From: CAWGMT01 sp963823675
Lineage (GTDB): Bacteria > Planctomycetota > Planctomycetia > Isosphaerales > Isosphaeraceae
Direction: 5' to 3'
Assembly (NCBI GenBank): GCA_963823675.1
Contig: CAWGMT010000009.1
Coordinates: 558,001 to 622,000, forward strand
DNA: 64,000 bases
Each line of letters opens with the position of its first letter. The stretch's first letter is position 1. Shown here one piece after another: positions 58,293 to 64,000 of this stretch. The notes beneath the pieces are model-generated. The model was not told the DNA's origin. It did no database searches and worked only from the letters and a program-made list of their open reading frames with translations. Made by a program: the position numbers and the translations under genes.

Positions 58293-59358
58293 TCAACCGC
58301 TCAACCGGCTGATCAGTGTGATCAAAGGCAAGAACAGCACGGGAATGATGATGGCCAGAGCCAGCACGTTGAGCACGCAGGCGACGGTCACGATCATCCC
58401 GACCAGCGTCGCTTGCGAGCGCGCCTGGGTCTCGAACAACGCTCCGGCAAGCTGCAACACTTCGGGCAAGGTCATCTTCTCTTCTGCCCAGCCCAGGAGA
58501 CGAGGCAGTCCGGGCGGGAACCGCCGGAGCTTGCTCATGGCCAGGGCGAAGGACCGGCCCGATTCGACCTCGGTGGCCATGATGCTGCAAGCGCGGCTCC
58601 ATGCCGGAATCTTGAATTCCCTCTCCCGTCAATCGCAGCGCTTCGGGCAGCGGCGACCGGCTCTCCAGGAGCAGGGCCAGCAGGCGACAGAACTCGGAAT
58701 GCCGGACCGGGGCCCAGATCCATCCCAGGAGAGGCAACCGCGTAGACAGGCTGCGCTGGCTCGCACGATTAAGGAAAATACGAGCAGCCAGCACCACCAG
58801 GATCAGGAACGCCGCGACGGCGCCGACCGGCAAGCACGCCACACTGATGAAGTGCGCGACCGAAACGACCAGACGCACCAACCCCGCCACCGGCACGTTG
58901 AAGTCCCTGAAGATGTGGTCGAACTGCGCCACCACGAATGTGCTGACGAAGATCGACAGCGCGATCGCGATCGCGAGGGTTAAGAGCGGATAAGCCAGGC
59001 TCAGCACCAGCCGGCGCTTCAGATCGTTGGCGAACCCAGCGTAAGTGGAGAAGCGCAAGAGAATATCGCCCAGCCGGCCGGATCGGACGCCCGCGATGAC
59101 GAGCCCCCGCAGGTGGGGCGGAATCCGCTCTTGCTGAATCTCAACGGCCGCCGCCAGCGGCACGCCCGAATCGAGGGCACTGGCCAGTTCGGTCATCGAC
59201 CGGCGCAGCCGCCCGCGGGGCAGCTCCTCGCTCAAGGCCGCTAGGCCGGCGGATAGGGGCAGACCCGCTCCGGTGAGGTCGGCAATCCGCCGCGACAGCT
59301 CGCCGGCTTGGGCGCTGGAGAGCCCGTTTCGAGCACCGTCTGTTCCGAACATTTGCAT
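58293..59358 (-). CDS. GspF-type platform protein, form B (one-base insertion)
   Basis: About 354 aa after removing an extra C near 58590. The first bundle is LSRRIADLTGAGLPLSAGLA and IAGVRSGRLGDILLRFSTYA; the middle helices are LLTLAIAIALSIFVSTFVVA and ACLPVGAVAAFLILVVLAAR; the second bundle is HSEFCRLLALLLESRSPLPE. After the break the other frame gives IMATEVESGRSFALAMSKLR through LAIIIPVLFLPLITLISRLS, matching form B'. Its ATG at 59358 overlaps the stop of form C (TAATG). Confidence 0.85.
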
Positions 59359-60437
59359 TAACTCGCCAACTGGTACAGCATATTGATCACCGGAAGGAAC
59401 AGAGCAAGCGCATAGAGCAAAGTCGCGCTCGCGCCAACTGCGATGAGAAGCAGGACCGGCAAAAGGACGTAAAGTTTCTCCGCCTGGTACCGCGCCCGTT
59501 TGCGGTACAGTTCAGTCAGATTGTGCAATGCCGTCACGAGCGAGCCCTGCTCCTGACCACTGGCCAGAACCCAGCGCAACATCGGCAGGATGGACCGCCG
59601 GTCGGCGGACGCCAGGGCCGCCTTGACCGGCTCGCCGCGCGTGATGGCCTCGGAGAGCTGGCGCGCCCCCGCGACCAGCCGCCGGTTGCCGGTCGATTCC
59701 GCCGCCAGCACGAGCGCCCGCGGATAAGCCACGTGGTGCTCGAGCAAGAGCGCAAGCAACTCGGCGAAGTTGGCGGTCTCGTAGTCGTTCAAGAGCGAGT
59801 TCATCCAGGGAAGGGCCCGCAGCCAGCTAAAGCCTCGGGACTGAAACCGCACCGCCTTACCCGAGCCGACCCAGGCAATTCCCAAGAAAGCGATCAGGAT
59901 CGGTCCGGCCGGCCACCAGTACCCTGCCGCGTTTCCGAACCACTCCAGCCAGCGGAGCGGCGCCGGCGCCGTCAAGCGGAGCGAATCGAACGCCTCGACG
60001 AACCGCGGCACCACCAGCGTGACCAGCCCGACGAAAAGCGCATAGGCCAGGCAGAGCACCAGGACCGGATACCACAACGCCAGCCCGATCGCGCTTCGCG
60101 CCTCGGAGTATCCGCGTACATACCGCGACAGGCCCTCGAGCGCGACGGGCAGGCGCCCCGATCGGGCGCCCGCCTCGACGACCGCCCGGTACAGAGCCGG
60201 AATCGATTTTCCCTCCCCAGCCAGGGCTTCAACCAGGCTCTCGCCGCGGCCCAGCCGCGTCCCCAAGGCCGTCGTGATCCGACCCAGCCGGCCGTGCAAG
60301 TCGCGGCCCGCCACCATCAGGCCCCGCTCGAGCGGTATGCCCGCACGGACCAGCGCGGCAATCTCGTCGTTAAGCGCAATCAACTGCTCGATCGTGATCG
60401 AACCCGGCGCTGTCAACGGGAGCTCGCCCTCTGACAT
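59358..60437 (-). CDS. GspF-type platform protein, form C
   Basis: A 359-aa intact GspF homologue, divergent from forms A and B. First bundle: IEQLIALNDEIAALVRAGIP, ALYRAVVEAGARSGRLPVAL. Helices at about 120-145 and 165-190. Second bundle: YETANFAELLALLLEHHVAY, PMLRWVLASGQEQGSLVTAL. Last helix LLLIAVGASATLLYALALFL. The position directly after gspE suggests it is the ancestral platform partner of the ATPase. AGGTGG precedes the ATG. Overlaps form B by TAATG. Confidence 0.9.
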   Translation of the reverse strand: MSEGELPLTAPGSITIEQLIALNDEIAALVRAGIPLERGLMVAGRDLHGRLGRITTALGTRLGRGESLVEALAGEGKSIPALYRAVVEAGARSGRLPVALEGLSRYVRGYSEARSAIGLALWYPVLVLCLAYALFVGLVTLVVPRFVEAFDSLRLTAPAPLRWLEWFGNAAGYWWPAGPILIAFLGIAWVGSGKAVRFQSRGFSWLRALPWMNSLLNDYETANFAELLALLLEHHVAYPRALVLAAESTGNRRLVAGARQLSEAITRGEPVKAALASADRRSILPMLRWVLASGQEQGSLVTALHNLTELYRKRARYQAEKLYVLLPVLLLIAVGASATLLYALALFLPVINMLYQLAS

Positions 60438-60531
60438 GGATCGCCCACCTTTTCCCCGGCCCTCGTTGCACGACCGGCACCACCCTACGACAATTGTGAC
60501 AGCCCTATCTCACCACATCTGTCGGAGGCTG

Positions 60532-61747
60532 TCAAGCGCGGTCTTGCGGTATTTTGCCGACCCCCAGGGCCCGGCGCACTTCGGCTGGCGAGGTCAGCCC
60601 CGCTAGGACGGCGGCAACCGCCCGCGACCAGCGATCGATCATGCCCGCCTGGCGCGCGATGCTTTCCAGGCTGCGCACGTCAAGCCGCGCCAGAACCGCG
60701 CGGGCGAACTCATCGGTTTCAGGCAAGAGCATCTCCGCAAGCACGGTGCGCCCCGCGTAACCCGTCCCATGGCACAATTCGCAGCCGCGGGGAACGCGGG
60801 CGGATTGAACCGGCAGGCCGAGCAGGTCCTCAGGGCGGCTCGACCAGCCGGCGCAGGTCGCAGAGCTTGCGTACGAGGCGCTGGGCGACGATCGCCCGCA
60901 GTCCGCTGCGGACGACGTACGGCTCGATCCCCATATCGAGGAACCGGCCGATGACCTCGCACGCGCTGCCGGCGTGGAATGTCGTCAGGATCAAGTGACC
61001 GGTGAGCGCCGCCTGAAGCGCGATCTCGGCCGTGGTCTTGTCGCGGACCTCGCCGATGGCGATGACCTCGGGGTCCTGCCGCAGGAGCGATTTCAAGCCC
61101 GTTTCGAGCGTCAGTCCCGCGGCCGGGTTGACCTGGGACTGGGCGACCCCCGCCACGACCGATTCGATCGGGTCTTCCAGGGTGACCAGGCTGCGCTGGC
61201 CGGCCGAGCGAGCCGCCAATTCGCGCAGGCAGGCATAGATCGTCGTGGTCTTGCCGCTGCCGGCCGGGCCGGAGAGCACGATCGCACCCGACGTTTCCTC
61301 GAGCGCCAGCGCAAGCTCGTCCTTGACGCCGCCGGGCAAGCCGAGATCATCCAGGCGGAGGAACCGGCCCGGCTCCGCGAACATGCGGACCACGGCCTTT
61401 TCGCCAAACAGGGTCGGAAATGTGCTCACCCGCATCTCGACCTCGCCGGGTGCGCCCCTGATCCGACCCTCCTGGGGCACGTCGGTCCGATAGGTCAAGA
61501 GGTCCGCCAGAACCTTGAGCCGGGCCACGATATTGGGCGAGCCCTTCGCCGGCAGCAAGGCGATCGCTTGCAGAACGCCGTCGATCCGCCAGCGCAGCTC
61601 CAGACCATCCGAGCAAGGCTGAATGTGAACGTCGCTGGCTCCCGACCCTCGAGCCTCGGCCAGCACACAGTCGACGACCTCGGTCGCATACCGCGGACCG
61701 GCGGCGTCCATTCGCCCCAGCGTTTCTGCCAGGCTCTGCACAGGCAC
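60532..61747 (-). CDS. gspE: GspE/PilB-type secretion ATPase (one-base insertion)
   Basis: About 404 aa after removing an extra C near 60832. It powers pseudopilus assembly in the cytoplasm. It starts (GTG at 61747, GGGAG upstream) almost directly at the N2 domain (GSGASDVHIQP); the N1 domains of longer GspE proteins are absent. Walker A is GPAGSGKTTTIYA, the Asp and His boxes are VTLEDPIESVV and TGHLILTTFHAG, and Walker B is PEVIAIGEVRDK. After the break the frame continues with the zinc-type motif GCELCHGTGYAGRT. Only one clear CxxC is present, with KLCDL as partial partner. It lies 94 bp before GspF form C. The frameshift may be a sequencing error. Confidence 0.88.
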
Positions 61748-61789
61748 CGATTTGGATCTCCCAGACCTCTTGCCTCGACCAGCGACCGG

Positions 61790-62038
61790 TCAGCCCCGGC
61801 CGCCCTCGCAGCAGGTTTCGCAGATGGTCCGGCAACGACGGCACACGAGCTTGCCGCGAATCTCGCCCAGCGATCCACCGCATACGGGACACGCCGGCCG
61901 TTGCTGCCGGTCGTCAGCCGCTGACGGTTCGTCTCGCGTCGCTTTCGGTGGATCGCCAGCATCAAGGGGCATTGGTAGTGATGAGCTGAATGAGTGTGCA
62001 ATCGAGATCATGAGTGAGCGGCCACCTTGCTCGATCAT
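61790..62038 (-). CDS. Small zinc-ribbon protein
   Basis: An 82-aa protein; a start at 62011 is also possible. The C-terminal 35 residues form a zinc ribbon: CPVCGGSLGEIRGKLVCRRC then RTICETCCEGG. The N-terminal part is polar and low in structure. I recall similar short zinc-ribbon proteins in planctomycetes, function unknown. It ends 42 bp before the gspE start and could be the first gene of the secretion operon. Confidence 0.6.
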   Translation of the reverse strand: MIEQGGRSLMISIAHSFSSSLPMPLDAGDPPKATRDEPSAADDRQQRPACPVCGGSLGEIRGKLVCRRCRTICETCCEGGRG

Positions 62039-62092
62039 ATCCCCTGGTCAACCGAGCGGCAAGCCGGAGGCGGCGCTGGGCTCTTGCTGGTG

Positions 62093-62689
62093 TCACGGCA
62101 GGAGATCAGACACCTTGATCCGGCCGGCTTCGACACCCGCGATCACGACCGGGACCGCGTCGCCGGGCCGGAATACCTCGACCGAGCCGTAGCCATCGTC
62201 GGCCGGAGCGGAATACACCTCGACCTGACGGTCGTTCAGGTTGACGATCCAGTAGACCGGGATGCGGCCGCGGGCGTACGCAAACCGCTTCTGGCCCTGG
62301 TCCATCGGGAGCGATGTATCCGCGACTTCGACCAGGAGCGCCACGTCCTCGGGGCCTGGTATGCGGCCGCGGTAATCGTCACGCGACCCGCGAACAATCG
62401 CCACGTCAGGTTCGGGCTCGTCGAATTCGGGAATCCGCACCGGGTCTTCCTTCCGCGTACTCCATCCGGAGGGGAGCACACGAGTCGTCGCGTCGAGAAC
62501 ACTTCCCACGGCCCATATGTGCGGCGGTTTCTTACTCATCTGTTTCACCAGGTAGCCATTAATGAGCTCAACGCGAGGATCGTCGAGCAACCCCGCCAGT
62601 CGCTCGTATTCGTCAACGGTAATGCGGTAAAATCCGGGGGACTCTGGTGGTAGGTGCGATGACGGCGGCACTGTCGTAATGGTGGACAT
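62093..62689 (-). CDS. Uma2 family (DUF820) putative endonuclease
   Basis: A 198-aa protein of the Uma2/DUF820 family, a PD-(D/E)XK nuclease-like fold: ITVDEYERLAGLLDDPRVEL, NGYLVKQMSKKPPH, EPEPDVAIVRGSRDD, DVALLVEVADTSLPMDQGQK and YARGRIPVYWIVNLNDRQVE. Predicted catalytic residues are the Asp of EPDV, the Glu of LVEV and the Lys of QGQK. Biological role is unproven. Intact; separate from the zinc-ribbon gene by 54 bp. Confidence 0.9.
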   Translation of the reverse strand: MSTITTVPPSSHLPPESPGFYRITVDEYERLAGLLDDPRVELINGYLVKQMSKKPPHIWAVGSVLDATTRVLPSGWSTRKEDPVRIPEFDEPEPDVAIVRGSRDDYRGRIPGPEDVALLVEVADTSLPMDQGQKRFAYARGRIPVYWIVNLNDRQVEVYSAPADDGYGSVEVFRPGDAVPVVIAGVEAGRIKVSDLLP

Positions 62690-62849
62690 GTCGAGGCCCC
62701 AAAGCGCAATGTCGGCCGCCGACGGCTCAACTCAACATCTCATTGATGCAGACCGGTCGCAAGCCTGACAGCGATGAATTCTACGGCAAAGCCCGGCACC
62801 GAGTCGAGGCCATGGAGTGGATGGACCAGGGCGGTTACAATCTTCGTCC

Positions 62850-64000
62850 ATGAAAATGGATCGCGCAACGATCGAGCGCCTGAAACCTCGCGTCAACCGC
62901 CAGCGCCTGCTCGAGACGGCGATACGGCTCGTCGAGGTGCCCAGCCCGACCGGCGCAGCCGGTGCCGCCAGCGATCGCCTGGCCGAGATCCTGGTTTCTG
63001 ATGGTTTTTCGGTCGAGCGCCCCGATGGTGGTTACCCGCATTCCCCGGCGGTCGTCGTGCGCTTTCCGAGCGGCCGGACGGGGCCAACGCTTCAATTTGA
63101 CGGACATCTCAACACGGTCCACCTGCCGTTCGTCGCGCCAGGGGTCGATGGCGGCCGGCTCACCGGCAGCGGCGCATCGGACATGAAAGGCGGCCTGGCC
63201 GCGGCCATCGAAGCCGTGCGCGCCCTCCGCGACTCGGGAGAGCTGACCGCCGGTTCGGTGCTTCTGACAGCCCATGACCTGCACGAAGCCCCGTGGGGCG
63301 ACGGCCGCCAGCTTGACGCGCTGATTCGCGAGGGCATCCGCGGAGACGCCGTCCTCATCCCCGAGCCCTTGTGCGCGGTGCTGCCCGTGGCCGGACGCGG
63401 CAACGCGACGTGGAAGGCCGTGATCCGCCGGGCCGGACCGCCCGTTCACGAAGTCATGCGGCCGCCCGGCGAGCCGAGCGTGATCGCGGCGGCCGCCGAC
63501 CTGGTCGCGCGGCTCGGCCGGCTCGAGGAGGAGCTCAGAGCGGTGACTCATCCGGTCTGCGGCTCGGCGAGCGTATTTGTCGGCCAGATGCACGCCGGCG
63601 AGATTTATAACCAATACCCGCAGGAGGCCTGGCTGGAAGGCACCCGGCGCTGGCTGCCGGGAACCGATCGCCGCCAGGTCGAACGCGACTTCCGCGGGCT
63701 GCTTCGTGAGCTCGCCGCCCAGACGGGAACCACTGTCGATTGCACCTGGTTTTTCATCCGCGACGCCTTTGCTCTCGATCCTTCGAGCAGGCTGGTTGCG
63801 ACATTCCAGCGATGTTACGAGTCAATCTCGGGCCGTCCGCTCCCGACCGGCGCCAAGCCATTTGTCGACGACGGCAACAGCTTCGCCGCCTCCGGCGGCA
63901 TCCCGGCGATCACCCACGGGCCTCGGGGTGGTGGTCAACACACCGTCTCCGAATGGGTCGAGATCGACGACCTGGTGCGGCTAGCGTGGCTGTACGCCGC
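62850..64000 (+). CDS. M20-family metallohydrolase, partial at window end
   Basis: An open frame from the ATG at 62850 to the window edge (383 codons); an ATG at 62856 is also possible. It has M20 (ArgE/DapE/CPG2-like) motifs: LQFDGHLNTVHLP, LTGSGASDMKGGLAAAIEAV, VLLTAHDLHEAPWGDGRQLD, VLIPEPLCAVLPV, PVHEVMRPPGEPS and THGPRGGGQHTVSEWVEIDD. Canonical M20 enzymes have HxD and EE at the first and third motifs; here they read HLN and HE. The metal-binding Asp (SDMK), the Glu and the C-terminal His are present. The substrate is unknown; the altered general-base position makes the reaction uncertain. Divergent from the Uma2 gene. Confidence 0.85.
   Translation, partial: MKMDRATIERLKPRVNRQRLLETAIRLVEVPSPTGAAGAASDRLAEILVSDGFSVERPDGGYPHSPAVVVRFPSGRTGPTLQFDGHLNTVHLPFVAPGVDGGRLTGSGASDMKGGLAAAIEAVRALRDSGELTAGSVLLTAHDLHEAPWGDGRQLDALIREGIRGDAVLIPEPLCAVLPVAGRGNATWKAVIRRAGPPVHEVMRPPGEPSVIAAAADLVARLGRLEEELRAVTHPVCGSASVFVGQMHAGEIYNQYPQEAWLEGTRRWLPGTDRRQVERDFRGLLRELAAQTGTTVDCTWFFIRDAFALDPSSRLVATFQRCYESISGRPLPTGAKPFVDDGNSFAASGGIPAITHGPRGGGQHTVSEWVEIDDLVRLAWLYA

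Noticed and set aside
57214..58983. 589-codon plus-strand frame opposite GspF forms A and B
   Set aside because: Antisense to two paralogous GspF genes; very rich in Arg, Gln and Asp; no domain.

Overview
The window looks like a chromosome segment of a GC-rich planctomycete, most like the Isosphaeraceae/Gemmataceae. The evidence is a DUF1549/DUF1553 plus DUF1501 pair, DUF1559 prepilins, an M56 sensor with a BlaI repressor, a metzincin with FG-GAP repeats, WD40 fusions, Uma2-family proteins and many dispersed palindromes. No rRNA, tRNA or CRISPR array was recognised.

Layout. 0.4-7.3 kb (minus): a four-gene operon blaI - M56 sensor protease - DUF1549/DUF1553 cytochrome-like protein - DUF1501, with a palindrome upstream. 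7.4-9.5 kb: a long hairpin, then a decayed ECF sigma gene fused to a decayed TolC-like gene. 9.5-15.2 kb (minus): a Cys-rich orphan, a dimethylformamidase-like protein, and tdh plus kbl for threonine to glycine. 15.2-28.2 kb: an intact TolC-like gene, a truncated M56-WD40 gene, a protease, an amidase, a graveyard of gene remnants, and an ECF sigma / anti-sigma pair followed by a broken thioredoxin-like gene. 28.2-38.6 kb is an accessory island: a large secreted metzincin, several dispersed repeat families, two complete toxin-antitoxin pairs, a broken PIN pair, and two copies of a miniature element derived from a REP-type transposase. 38.9-45.4 kb: an RND pump, its adaptor and GlpD, overlapping like an operon. 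46.2-50.7 kb: an acetolactate-synthase-like enzyme and a large AAT/phospholipase-B-like hydrolase. 50.9-61.7 kb (minus): a type II secretion / type IV pilus-like locus with GspE, five GspF-type platform proteins, two DUF1559 prepilins and three other pilin-like proteins. 61.8-64 kb: a zinc-ribbon protein, a Uma2 protein and an M20-type hydrolase that runs off the end.

The most interesting system is the 50.9-61.7 kb locus. A pair of platform proteins (a short form B and a form A with an extra N-terminal membrane hairpin) occurs twice, beside DUF1559 prepilins, an ATPase and minor pilins. This suggests a planctomycete machine that assembles DUF1559 pseudopilins.

A caution applies to the whole window. 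About sixteen single-base indels or nonsense changes interrupt thirteen otherwise well-preserved genes. Correcting each one restores a family-sized protein, and in one case exactly the length of the neighbouring paralogue, so many may be sequencing errors. The deletion-bearing remnants (7.9-9.4, 23.3-25.3, 27.5-28.2, 34.8-37.0 kb) look like genuine decay. Family assignments come from recognising motifs by eye; no search was run.
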